Source: Chitinophagales bacterium
GTDB taxonomy: Bacteria > Bacteroidota > Bacteroidia > Chitinophagales > Chitinophagaceae
Length of the DNA: 64,000 nucleotides
Direction of reading: 5' to 3'
NCBI GenBank assembly: GCA_017303335.1
Contig: JAFLBK010000002.1
Coordinates: forward strand, 372,001-436,000
Within the stretch, counting starts at the first letter, position 1. The number at the start of each line of letters is the position of its first letter. A program made the translations under genes and the position numbers. The notes beneath the pieces were generated by a model, which saw only the letters and a list, made by a program, of their open reading frames with translations, searched no databases and was not told the DNA's origin. Below are positions 51,038 to 59,079 of the stretch, piece after piece.

Positions 51038-52126
51038 ATGCAAACACTACAGCAAAACATGGCATCGCTCACACTGGAGAAATGGAACAAACGTCCGCTG
51101 ATCATCAGCGGGCCCTGCAGCGCCGAAACCGAAGAGCAGGTACTGGAAACAGCAACGCGGCTGGCAAAAACCGGTAAGATCGATATGCTTCGTGCCGGTA
51201 TCTGGAAACCCCGGACCAAGCCCGGCATGTTTGAAGGGAACGGCGTAAAGAGTTTGCCCTGGTTACTCCAGGCAAAAAAGATAACGGGTATTCCCACCAC
51301 GGTGGAAGTGGCCACTGCCAAACACGTGGAAGATGCGCTGCAATTCGAAGTGGACGTACTTTGGATCGGCGCACGCACAACGGTGAATCCTTTCAGTGTG
51401 CAGGAAGTGGCCGATGCCCTGCGTGGCGTTCATATCCCGGTGCTGATCAAAAATCCCATCAACCCCGACCTTGAGTTGTGGAGCGGAGCCATAGAACGGA
51501 TGCAAAAGGTTGGTCTCACCCAACTCGGTATGATCCACCGCGGTTTTTCTTCCTATGGCAATACCGAATTCCGCAACGCACCGATGTGGCACCTGCCCAT
51601 CGAAATGAAAAGGCGTTTTCCCGGCATGCCGCTGATCTGCGACCCCTCGCACATCTGTGGCAACAGGGCCATGCTGCAATCGGTGGCGCAGAAAAGCATC
51701 GATCTCGACTTCGACGGGTTGATGATCGAAAGTCATATCGATCCCGACAACGCCTGGAGCGATGCCAAACAGCAGGTAACGCCCGGGCGGTTGCTCGAAA
51801 TGCTCGAAGAGCTTGTGTGGAGGAATGAGAACAGTACCGAACCGGAATTTATCAATGCGCTCACAACCCTGCGGGAACAGATCAACCAGGTGGATGATGA
51901 ATTGCTCACCCTGCTGGGGCAGCGCATGAAACTGTCGGACAAGATCGGGCAGTACAAAAAGGATAACAATATCACCATCCTGCAAACCAACCGCTGGAAC
52001 GAGATACTGGAACGGGCCTTTAAAAAAGGAGAGGCCATGGGATTGACGCGGGAATTCATCACCCGTTATTTCGATGCCGTACACATGGAAAGCATCCAGC
52101 ACCAGAACAAGATCATGAACTCGTAA
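51038..52126 (+). CDS. aroF: bifunctional DAHP synthase / chorismate mutase
   Basis: A 362-residue fusion. Residues 1-265 form the type I beta/KdsA-like DAHP synthase (LIISGPCSAETEEQVLETA, DMLRAGIWKPRTKPGMF, GARTTVNPF, LIKNPINPDLELW, ICDPSHICGNR, DGLMIESHIDPDNAWSDA), which makes DAHP from PEP and erythrose 4-phosphate. Residues about 275-362 form an AroQ-type helical chorismate mutase (LREQINQVDDELLTLLGQRM, KLSDKIGQYKKDNN, LTREFITRYFDAVHMESI). The mutase at the C terminus, as in other Bacteroidota, can pass feedback to the synthase. It supplies the missing mutase for pheA and tyrA. Confidence 0.93.
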   Translation: MQTLQQNMASLTLEKWNKRPLIISGPCSAETEEQVLETATRLAKTGKIDMLRAGIWKPRTKPGMFEGNGVKSLPWLLQAKKITGIPTTVEVATAKHVEDALQFEVDVLWIGARTTVNPFSVQEVADALRGVHIPVLIKNPINPDLELWSGAIERMQKVGLTQLGMIHRGFSSYGNTEFRNAPMWHLPIEMKRRFPGMPLICDPSHICGNRAMLQSVAQKSIDLDFDGLMIESHIDPDNAWSDAKQQVTPGRLLEMLEELVWRNENSTEPEFINALTTLREQINQVDDELLTLLGQRMKLSDKIGQYKKDNNITILQTNRWNEILERAFKKGEAMGLTREFITRYFDAVHMESIQHQNKIMNS

Positions 52127-52141
52127 TCGGCAGAACCGGCC

Positions 52142-53170
52142 ATGACAAAAAAAGAATACAGCTTCTCTTCCAAAACAGTGCGCTTCTATTTCGACGCGTC
52201 GATCGTGTCGATCGGCCAGGCGACGGGCGATAAACCGGTTATCATACTCACGGATGAGAATGTGTATGAGAACCACCGGGCGCAGCTCGATCTGTACCCC
52301 GTGATACGCATATTGCCGGGGGAAGAAAACAAAACACCGGCAACGGCGGGCCAGGTGATCGAACAACTGATCACCATGGGCGCCGGAAGAGATGCGATGC
52401 TGGTAGGTGTCGGCGGCGGCGTGGTAACCGATATCGCCGGTTATGTGGCGGCGGTATACATGCGGGGCATTTCTTTCGGCTTCGTGCCAACATCCATCCT
52501 GGCCATGACCGACGCCGCAATCGGGGGTAAGAACGGTGTTGATGTAGGTGTATATAAGAATATGGTGGGTACGATCCGCCAGCCCGATTTTATTTTTTAC
52601 GATTACTCCTTTTTGAAAACATTACCGGTGAGTGAATGGGTGAATGGTTTTGCCGAAGTGATCAAACACGCCTGTATAAAAGACGCGGTATTGTTCTCGA
52701 TGCTGGAGCGGTATACCCTGCACGAGTACCAGTCGGACCCAACCCTGGTTGCCGAGTTGATCGAGCGCAATGTGGATATCAAGGCTTCGGTGGTAAGCGC
52801 CGACGAATTTGAAACCGGCGACCGTAAACTTCTCAATTTCGGACATACCATTGGCCATGCCATCGAGAACCTGCACCATATTCCGCATGGCCATGCGGTG
52901 AGTATCGGTATGGTAGCGGCCTGCAATCTTTCCGAACAATTGGGGCACCTGCATTTTGAGGAAGCGGCGAGGATCGTTCGCCTGCTGGCCCGGTATCACC
53001 TGCCGGTAGACGTGGATACAGATCACGCCCGCGTATTCGAGGTGTTGAAAATGGATAAGAAGCGCAAAGACGACGCGATGCAATTCATCATCCTTAACAA
53101 GATCGGTTCGGCATCCGTTGTCAGTATCCCGCTCACCGAGCTGGAAAAACATTTTAAAGAGATACTGTAG
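52142..53170 (+). CDS. aroB: 3-dehydroquinate synthase
   Basis: A 342-residue NAD- and metal-dependent cyclase turning DAHP into 3-dehydroquinate. Signatures include VGGGVVTDIAGYVAAVYMRG, FVPTSILAMTDAAIGGKNGV, FAEVIKHACIKDAVLFSML, and the metal ligand region LNFGHTIGHAIENLHHIPHG. Length is usual for the family. The stop and the next start share a base (TAGTG), so translation with aroA is coupled. It follows aroF by 15 bp. Confidence 0.96.
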   Translation: MTKKEYSFSSKTVRFYFDASIVSIGQATGDKPVIILTDENVYENHRAQLDLYPVIRILPGEENKTPATAGQVIEQLITMGAGRDAMLVGVGGGVVTDIAGYVAAVYMRGISFGFVPTSILAMTDAAIGGKNGVDVGVYKNMVGTIRQPDFIFYDYSFLKTLPVSEWVNGFAEVIKHACIKDAVLFSMLERYTLHEYQSDPTLVAELIERNVDIKASVVSADEFETGDRKLLNFGHTIGHAIENLHHIPHGHAVSIGMVAACNLSEQLGHLHFEEAARIVRLLARYHLPVDVDTDHARVFEVLKMDKKRKDDAMQFIILNKIGSASVVSIPLTELEKHFKEIL

Positions 53171-54471
53171 TGATAGCCACGATCCATCCCTCCTCCATCC
53201 ATGGCCTCGTAACAGCCGCCGCTTCCAAAAGCGCCATGCAGCGTGCCTGTGCGCTGGCCCTCCTGCACCGGGGCGAAACAATTATTCAGAATCCAGGCAG
53301 GAGCAACGACGATCTGGCGGCGCTCGATATCATCCGGAAACTGGGAGCGGAGACAGAAATCAAGGATGAAGCATTGCGAATTAAAAATGACGGGGAATGC
53401 CGGTTTGCGGGAACGATCCATTGTGGCGAGAGCGGCCTGGGTATCCGGATGTTCACGCCCATCGCCGCCTTATCGGGTAGCGAAGTAATCATTGAAGGTA
53501 GCGGCAGTTTGCGTAACCGGCCCATGCATTTCTTTGATGAGATATTGCCGCAACTGGGTGTGCAGGTTGAATCAAACAAGGGCTATCTGCCCATAAAAAT
53601 AAAGGGCCCGTTGCGCCCGGCTGATTGTACGATCGACGGGTCGTTAAGTTCGCAATTCCTCACCGGGTTGCTGATGGCTTTTGGCAAAGCGGCAAAGGAA
53701 CCGGTGGTTATCACCGTTACAAACCTGAAGAGCAAACCTTATATCGATCTTACCCTGAAGATGATGAACGATTTTGGGTATGCGGTAGTGAACGAGCGGT
53801 ACGAACGATTCCTGATCGGGCCGTCCCTCGACTTCGCTCGGGACTTATCCCGGGGTCCTTCGACTTCGCTCAGGACCATTATCGTGGAAGGCGACTGGAG
53901 CGGAGCGGCATTCCTGCTGGTGGCGGGCGCCATCGCCGGTTCGGCTACGGTTCAGGGGCTTGATACGGATTCGGCCCAGGCGGATAAGGCCATCCTCAGC
54001 GCCTTGAAAGATTGCGGTGCCCGGGTATCGGTAACGAACGATGGGATCACGGTTGCTTCTCCGGCAGCGAATGCGTTAACCGCTTTCCGTTTCGATGCCA
54101 CCGATTGCCCGGATCTTTTTCCGCCACTGGTTGCATTGGCCGCTTACTGTAAAGGTGTTTCGGTCATTAAAGGTGTGGAGAGGCTTCGGCACAAAGAAAG
54201 CGACCGCTCCGCGAGTCTGCAGCAGGAGTTTGAAAAGATGGGTGTAACAATAACAGTGGACGATGATGAGATGCGGGTAACAGGAGGCAATGGCTTAACA
54301 GGTGCCCGGGTACATTCGCACCACGATCACCGCATCGCGATGGCTGCCGCGGTAGCCGCATTGAAGGCGAACGGCGAAACGGTCATTGAAGAAGCCGACG
54401 CGATCAACAAATCGTATCCCGACTTTTACCGGCATTTGAAAATGCTCGGCGCCAGTGTATCTTTACCCTGA
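53170..54471 (+). CDS. aroA: 3-phosphoshikimate 1-carboxyvinyltransferase (EPSP synthase)
   Basis: A 433-residue EPSP synthase joining shikimate 3-phosphate and PEP. GTG at 53170 is the start (overlapping the aroB stop). Landmarks are AAASKSAMQRACALALLHRG near the N terminus, ESGLGIRMFTPIAALSG, SGSLRNRPMHFFDEILP, LDGS-like TIDGSLSSQFLTGLLMAFG, ERLRHKESDRSASL and HSHHDHRIAMAAAVAALKA. At about residues 218-236 the frame is interrupted, in frame, by two copies of a 22-base palindrome (53823-53844 and 53855-53876), adding roughly 19 residues with a DFARDLSRGPSTSLRT segment. The position is a surface loop in most structures, so activity is probably kept. Confidence 0.92.
   Translation: MIATIHPSSIHGLVTAAASKSAMQRACALALLHRGETIIQNPGRSNDDLAALDIIRKLGAETEIKDEALRIKNDGECRFAGTIHCGESGLGIRMFTPIAALSGSEVIIEGSGSLRNRPMHFFDEILPQLGVQVESNKGYLPIKIKGPLRPADCTIDGSLSSQFLTGLLMAFGKAAKEPVVITVTNLKSKPYIDLTLKMMNDFGYAVVNERYERFLIGPSLDFARDLSRGPSTSLRTIIVEGDWSGAAFLLVAGAIAGSATVQGLDTDSAQADKAILSALKDCGARVSVTNDGITVASPAANALTAFRFDATDCPDLFPPLVALAAYCKGVSVIKGVERLRHKESDRSASLQQEFEKMGVTITVDDDEMRVTGGNGLTGARVHSHHDHRIAMAAAVAALKANGETVIEEADAINKSYPDFYRHLKMLGASVSLP
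53823..53876. repeat. tandem palindromic repeat inside aroA
   Basis: GTCCCTCGACTTCGCTCGGGAC (53823 onward) and GTCCTTCGACTTCGCTCAGGAC (53855 onward) are two 22-base hairpin units separated by ten bases; the outer five bases of each unit pair with each other. The mispairs between units are compensated (C-G versus T-A), as for a folded element. Similar CCTTCGACT-GCTCAGG hairpins are widespread between genes in many bacteria of this phylum. Here they lie in the coding sequence. Confidence 0.8.
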
Positions 54472-54472
54472 A

Positions 54473-54506
54473 CTACTAAACCAATAAACTTCTAAACCAA
54501 TCCACA
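54473..54506. repeat. word-like repeat before aroC
   Basis: The aroA-aroC gap repeats CTAAACCAAT (two copies, with ATAAACTT between them). It leaves no room for an ATG start of aroC, so the TTG at 54507 is used. Confidence 0.4.
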
Positions 54507-55499
54507 TTGAATTCTTTCGGCCGCCTTTTCCGGGTACATATTTTCGGTGAATCGCATGGTGCATGCGTGGGACTGACCATCGATGGTTGTCCGGCGGGTT
54601 TACCCTTATCTGCCGGCGATTTTATCACCGACATCGAAAGGCGTAAACCCGGGGCGCTGGGTACCACGCCCCGTAAGGAAGACGACATACCGTTGATCAA
54701 AACAGGCGTGTTTAATAATATCACCACCGGTGCGCCGATCACGATCCTGTTTGAAAATAACAATACACGCAGCAGCGATTACGAAAAGCAACGGACCTTT
54801 CCCCGGCCCGGGCATGCCGATTGGGTGGCCTCGCAGAAATTCGGAGGCCATGAAGATTTTCGTGGAAGCGGTCATTTCAGCGGAAGACTAACCGTATGCC
54901 TCGTAGCCGCCGGGGTGGTGGCAAAGAAGATCTTGAAGGGAATAGCGGTAGCGGCAACCATTACGGAGATCGCCGGTGAAACCGATACCGAAGAAGGATT
55001 GCAGAAAGCGTTCGGGGCAAAGGATTCGGTGGGAGGGATCGTGGAATGCCGGGTGAATGGATTGCCGGCAGGTTTGGGAGAACCTTTCTTCGATTCGGTC
55101 GAGTCGTTGATCGGTCACGCGGTTTTTTCCATTCCGGCGGTCAGGGGTATTGAATTCGGAACCGGTTTCGCGGCAGCGAAAATGTTTGGCAGCGAACACA
55201 ACGACGCCATCGAAGATAAAAGCGGCAAAACAAAAACCAATCACGCCGGAGGCATCGTGGGCGGACTTACCAATGGCAACGAACTTGTTTTCCGGATTGC
55301 GGTGAAGCCCACTTCCTCCACGCCCAAAGACCAGCAGACCTATAACCGGGAAACCGGCCAGGTAGAAACCTTCTCTGTAAAAGGGCGTCACGACCTCTGC
55401 ATCGCACTCCGTGTGCCTGTTGTATTGGAAGCGGTAACAGCCCTGGTGCTGGCCGATCTCTTACTGCTCGAACAAAGGATTCCCCGTATCATCGCTTAG
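54507..55499 (+). CDS. aroC: chorismate synthase
   Basis: A 330-residue flavin-dependent enzyme that makes chorismate from EPSP. The start codon is TTG at 54507, giving MNSFGRLFRVHIFGESHGAC, which matches the family N terminus; no in-frame ATG precedes it because of a stop just upstream. Further signatures are RPGHADWVASQKFGGHEDFR, SGHFSGRLTVCLVAAG, and AVKPTSSTPKDQQTYN. The protein is somewhat shorter than the usual 350-360 residues. It is the last gene of the aromatic operon and ends convergently with the DinB-like gene (four-base overlap). Confidence 0.94.
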   Translation: MNSFGRLFRVHIFGESHGACVGLTIDGCPAGLPLSAGDFITDIERRKPGALGTTPRKEDDIPLIKTGVFNNITTGAPITILFENNNTRSSDYEKQRTFPRPGHADWVASQKFGGHEDFRGSGHFSGRLTVCLVAAGVVAKKILKGIAVAATITEIAGETDTEEGLQKAFGAKDSVGGIVECRVNGLPAGLGEPFFDSVESLIGHAVFSIPAVRGIEFGTGFAAAKMFGSEHNDAIEDKSGKTKTNHAGGIVGGLTNGNELVFRIAVKPTSSTPKDQQTYNRETGQVETFSVKGRHDLCIALRVPVVLEAVTALVLADLLLLEQRIPRIIA

Positions 55500-55939
55500 C
55501 CGATCAGGCGACGGTGATAATTGATCTGCCCCAGGTGATAGCTCAGGTGTGTGGCCAGGTGTATCAGCATATACTCCGTAGAATCTTTCTTTCCAAAAAC
55601 CTCGATCGGGAAATCGGCAGCCAGGTCTTCTTCCGGTAGTTTCTGCAATGTTTCGGTTACGATGAGCAGGCAGTTGCTGATGTTCAGCAGGAGGTCTTGC
55701 CGGGGTATGTTCTTCAGGCTGAATTCATCATCGCGGTGCCGTACATAACCCGTATGCCCGAGCGTGGCGCCGATGAAATGATTCAGGTTGCCCAGCAGGT
55801 GCAGGCAGAGGTTGCCGGCGCTGTTGCTGATGTCTTTCTGTACCGTCCAGATATGCGATTCATCTTTGTAAAGGCTGATCTCGTTTGCAAGACGTTTAAG
55901 GTCTCTTTCGAAAAGCTGTGTCAGTGTTTCTGTAAGCAT
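55496..55939 (-). CDS. DinB/DUF1572-like protein
   Basis: A 147-residue four-helix bundle protein. Visible features are NLCLHLLGNLNHFIGATLG with the first metal histidine, RDDEFSLKNIPRQDLL, and the C-terminal HLATHLSYHLGQINYHRRLIG that carries further histidines, as in DinB-like metal-binding proteins. Such proteins may be thiol- or small-molecule transferases; no reaction is assigned. Its stop overlaps that of aroC, and the VanX-like gene lies six bases upstream on the same strand. Confidence 0.8.
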   Translation of the reverse strand: MLTETLTQLFERDLKRLANEISLYKDESHIWTVQKDISNSAGNLCLHLLGNLNHFIGATLGHTGYVRHRDDEFSLKNIPRQDLLLNISNCLLIVTETLQKLPEEDLAADFPIEVFGKKDSTEYMLIHLATHLSYHLGQINYHRRLIG

Positions 55940-55945
55940 GTTGTA

Positions 55946-56686
55946 CTATTTCATTTTTTTAAGTCTGGCGAATGGGATGTCGAGCAATTCGTATTGCCTG
56001 CTGTTGGGCAGGTAATAATGCCACCATTCGGTATCGAGGGCTTTGAATCCGTGATCCTCCATGATCTTTTTCAGCAGCTGCCGGTTCTGCAGTACGGCAG
56101 AAGGCAGTTGGGTGAAAGCATGGTGAGCGGTATCGCTGAAATTATCGAACCCCGTTCCCATATCGAATTCTTTTTTTGTTAAGAGATCGATGATCGTGAG
56201 GTCGACGGCGATGCCGCGGTTGTGGCCGCTGCCTTTTCGTGGATCGGCCGCATACCGGTCGTCTTGTACGGGTTCCCACATGCGTTCGGTAACAGAATAG
56301 GGCCTGTATGCGTCAAATATTTTCAGTCCCCATCCGTTTTTATTTAATTCCTTCTGCACGGCGAGCAGGGAATCGGCAGCCGCTTTGCGCAGGTAGGTGG
56401 TGGTGAGCGGCGGATACAACCGCTGCCGCATGAAATTATTCGTTCCGGCATAGCGCAGGTCGAGTACAATGCCGGGTATGGCACGCCGCAGGTTGACCAT
56501 CGCTTTGCCGGAGTCGTGCAAAGATGTTTGCTGCAATTGTTCAAGGGAATGCAGCACCCATAAACCGTATTTATTGAGAACCGTATCCTGTGCGTGCGAG
56601 GAAAAAGTGCAGGAGGTAAAAAGCATTCCGAAAATGATGCCCGATTGAAAACGAAGTATTATCTTGTTACAGAAAACGATCCGCAT
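55946..56686 (-). CDS. D-alanyl-D-alanine dipeptidase (VanX/DdpX-like)
   Basis: A 246-residue periplasmic zinc dipeptidase; ATG at 56684-56686 (MRIVFCNKIILRF) is preferred to an upstream TTG. The signal ends near MLFTSC, a possible lipobox. The VanX zinc site is complete: the SxHxxGxAxD motif as SGHNRGIAVDLTI, and the EWWH motif in LDTEWWHYYLP with the catalytic Glu. The product cleaves D-Ala-D-Ala, either in cell-wall recycling or, less likely, vancomycin resistance; no vanHA genes are adjacent. Next to L,D-transpeptidase and RlpA genes on the other strand. Confidence 0.88.
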   Translation of the reverse strand: MRIVFCNKIILRFQSGIIFGMLFTSCTFSSHAQDTVLNKYGLWVLHSLEQLQQTSLHDSGKAMVNLRRAIPGIVLDLRYAGTNNFMRQRLYPPLTTTYLRKAAADSLLAVQKELNKNGWGLKIFDAYRPYSVTERMWEPVQDDRYAADPRKGSGHNRGIAVDLTIIDLLTKKEFDMGTGFDNFSDTAHHAFTQLPSAVLQNRQLLKKIMEDHGFKALDTEWWHYYLPNSRQYELLDIPFARLKKMK

Positions 56687-56739
56687 AAAAAGATCCACCC
56701 GGATAATTTGCTTCAAGGTACAACTATTTAACCCGAATT

Positions 56740-58449
56740 ATGCTGCGTTCCCCTTCACCATACCCGTATTATATTACCCTGCTTGTGATTGCTCTTTTTC
56801 TTTTATCGTGCAACAGCAATGACACAAAGAAAGAAGACGTGGTGACCGATCCGATGGCGATGGATAAAACGGTGGCGGCCAACATTGCTTCCTTCCTGGA
56901 TGCCGCCGCGGCGCACGACGGGAAGGTGAACGATTCGCTTCGTTTCAGCATGACCGGTGTGCTGGAGAAATTCTACGACGAAAGGAACAATATGCCCTGC
57001 TGGAGTTCGAAAGAAAAATGGCAAACGCTTGCCGATACCCTTTACCGTTTCATTGAACAGGCCGAGTTGCAGGGACTTTTCCCGGAAGATTATCATTACA
57101 GCCAGCTCAGGCAGTTAAAAACAAAACTGGATGCGGATTCCATCAGCCGGATGGATGCCGTGTTATGGACCCGGGCCGATCTCCTGCTCACCGACGGCCT
57201 GGTGCAGGTCATCAAAGACCTGAAAGTGGGAAGGCTTCGCAAAGACAGTGTTTCGCTGAACAAGGATTCGGTTCTGACTACCGCCTTCTACCTGGCCACA
57301 CTCCGCAGGATCACCGCTCCGGAATCCTTCACCGCCACGATCAACAGCCTGCAACCGGCACATAAAGGATATTGGGAGTTGAAGAGAGGTATTCGTTCTT
57401 TCCTCGACAGCATGGACCGTCGGGTGTTCACGCATATACGCTACCCGTTCAGGCGCGGCGACCAGAAGGATTCGGCTTACTTCATTAAATTATTGCAGCA
57501 GCGATTGGCGGAAAGTAATTGCATCGGCTTTACCGACCGGTTACCCGATTCCACGGAACTCGCAGCGGCTATCCGCAAGTACCAGTTGCAGAAAGGCCTG
57601 GAAGTGGACGGCAAATACGGCCGCATCCTGGTGGGGGAGCTCAACAACAATGACGTGGAACGGTTCAAACGCATTGCCCTTACGCTCGACCGGTATAAAC
57701 AACTGCCGCCGGTGATGCCGGAAAAATATGTTTGGGTGAACCTCCCCGGTTTTTACCTGCGGATGATACAACGGGATACGGTTGTTTTTGAATCGAGGGT
57801 GATCTGCGGCAAACCGGCAACCCGCACGCCGTTGCTCAATGCAGAGATATCGGATATGGTTACCTATCCAACCTGGACCGTTCCCACCAGCATCATCGTG
57901 AAAGAGTATCTTCCAAAGCTGAAGAAGAATCCGAATTATCTTTCCCGGATCGGTCTGAAGATTTTTGACGGGGAAGGTGAAGAAGTGGATCCCACAACGG
58001 TGAACTGGGCGAAATACACGAAAGGCATTCCCTACAAAGTGATGCAGGGCAGTGGCGACGATAATTCATTGGGCGTTATAAAATTCAATTTCAGCAATAA
58101 GTACGCGGTGTACCTGCACGATACCAACAAACGTTCCCTGTTCAGAAACGCTTCACGGGCCTACAGCCATGGTTGCGTGCGGGTGCAGGAATGGCAGAAA
58201 CTCGCTTATTATATTGCCGATAACGACAGCAGCCAGCTTAGCCTCAAACGGGAACCGGTAAAATATACCGCCGATTCGATCCGGAAATGGATCAGCCAGA
58301 AGGATCGCCGCCGCATCGATGTGAAGAACCGGGTACCCTTATTCATCCGCTACTTTACCTGCGAAGGTTCGGGAGGAAAGATCCGTTTCTACGAAGACAT
58401 ATACGGAGAGGATAAATTACTCATCGAGAAATACTTTGCTAAAAAATAA
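56740..58449 (+). CDS. L,D-transpeptidase (YcbB/LdtD-like)
   Basis: A 569-residue lipoprotein-type enzyme: signal MLRSPSPYPYYITLLVIALF followed by lipobox LLSC. The layout is that of YcbB: an N-terminal scaffold domain (about 50-250), a peptidoglycan-binding domain (LAAAIRKYQLQKGLEVDGKY, about 265-300), and a YkuD catalytic domain with the His-X-Cys motif SRAYSHGCVRVQEW, catalytic Cys near residue 485. It makes 3-3 cross-links between peptidoglycan stems. It is transcribed with the RlpA gene (58487), separated by 37 bases. Confidence 0.9.
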   Translation: MLRSPSPYPYYITLLVIALFLLSCNSNDTKKEDVVTDPMAMDKTVAANIASFLDAAAAHDGKVNDSLRFSMTGVLEKFYDERNNMPCWSSKEKWQTLADTLYRFIEQAELQGLFPEDYHYSQLRQLKTKLDADSISRMDAVLWTRADLLLTDGLVQVIKDLKVGRLRKDSVSLNKDSVLTTAFYLATLRRITAPESFTATINSLQPAHKGYWELKRGIRSFLDSMDRRVFTHIRYPFRRGDQKDSAYFIKLLQQRLAESNCIGFTDRLPDSTELAAAIRKYQLQKGLEVDGKYGRILVGELNNNDVERFKRIALTLDRYKQLPPVMPEKYVWVNLPGFYLRMIQRDTVVFESRVICGKPATRTPLLNAEISDMVTYPTWTVPTSIIVKEYLPKLKKNPNYLSRIGLKIFDGEGEEVDPTTVNWAKYTKGIPYKVMQGSGDDNSLGVIKFNFSNKYAVYLHDTNKRSLFRNASRAYSHGCVRVQEWQKLAYYIADNDSSQLSLKREPVKYTADSIRKWISQKDRRRIDVKNRVPLFIRYFTCEGSGGKIRFYEDIYGEDKLLIEKYFAKK

Positions 58450-58486
58450 TCCCGGCCAAGCGGCGATTAATAGTATCTTTAAATCC

Positions 58487-58945
58487 ATGACCGACCGGCA
58501 TATCCGCATACGATCAAGCGCTTTTTTACTGTATTCAGCGATGCTGGTACTTCTTTTCTTTCTGGGTAGCGGAACATCCCGTCTTTTTGCACAAAACACC
58601 CCGAAGGCCGGCAGCCCGCCGGCCGGTTCGAAAGCCAAAAAGGTCTTTTACGGGCAGGCCAGTTTCTATGCGAATAAATTCAATGGCCGGAAGACGGCCA
58701 GCGGGGAGATCTTCGATCAAAAGAAACTCACCTGTGCCTGCAATGTACTGCCCTTGGGAACCTGGATCAAAGTGACCAATCTCCGCAATGGCAAAACGGT
58801 TGTGGTGAAGGTAAACGACCGGATCCACCCCAGAATGAGGAGGGTGGTCGACCTGTCGAAAGCGGCGGCTCAGAAGCTGGGGTTTGTGTCTCGCGGACTT
58901 ACCCGGGTAAAGGTGGAGCTGGTCGATAAAAAGGACCTTCCCTGA
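58487..58945 (+). CDS. rlpA: RlpA-like double-psi beta-barrel protein
   Basis: A 152-residue exported protein; start at ATG 58487 (MTDRHIRIRSSAFLLYSAML), as earlier in-frame codons overlap the preceding gene. After the signal peptide and a Pro-rich linker, the double-psi domain follows: YGQASFYANKFNGRKTASGE, LPLGTWIKVTNLRNGKTV, VKVNDRIHPRMRRVVDLSKA, AAQKLGFVSRGLTRVKVEL. RlpA proteins cleave glycan strands lacking stem peptides in some bacteria. It lacks the SPOR domain of longer RlpA proteins. Confidence 0.88.
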   Translation: MTDRHIRIRSSAFLLYSAMLVLLFFLGSGTSRLFAQNTPKAGSPPAGSKAKKVFYGQASFYANKFNGRKTASGEIFDQKKLTCACNVLPLGTWIKVTNLRNGKTVVVKVNDRIHPRMRRVVDLSKAAAQKLGFVSRGLTRVKVELVDKKDLP

Positions 58946-59047
58946 TCGCTTTAGCCCCCGGAAAACCAGCTATTTACAGGCTTCTCCACCCGCTCAAACC
59001 GGTATAAATATGTTGGTAAAATATTTTACGCTTTGAATTGAAGCGAC

Positions 59048-59055
59048 TATTTTTG
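59048..59055 (+). promoter_or_regulatory. -7 promoter element of ompA
   Basis: TATTTTTG, an exact TAnnTTTG match, lies 24 bases upstream of the ATG. No -33 TTG is at the right distance. Confidence 0.45.
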
Positions 59056-59079
59056 TTGCGTTTAAGAAAACTAACATTT

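Noticed and set aside
55946..56686. Vancomycin-resistance gene
   Set aside because: The zinc site is VanX-like, but no vanH/vanA or regulator genes are near; cell-wall recycling or dipeptide use is more likely.
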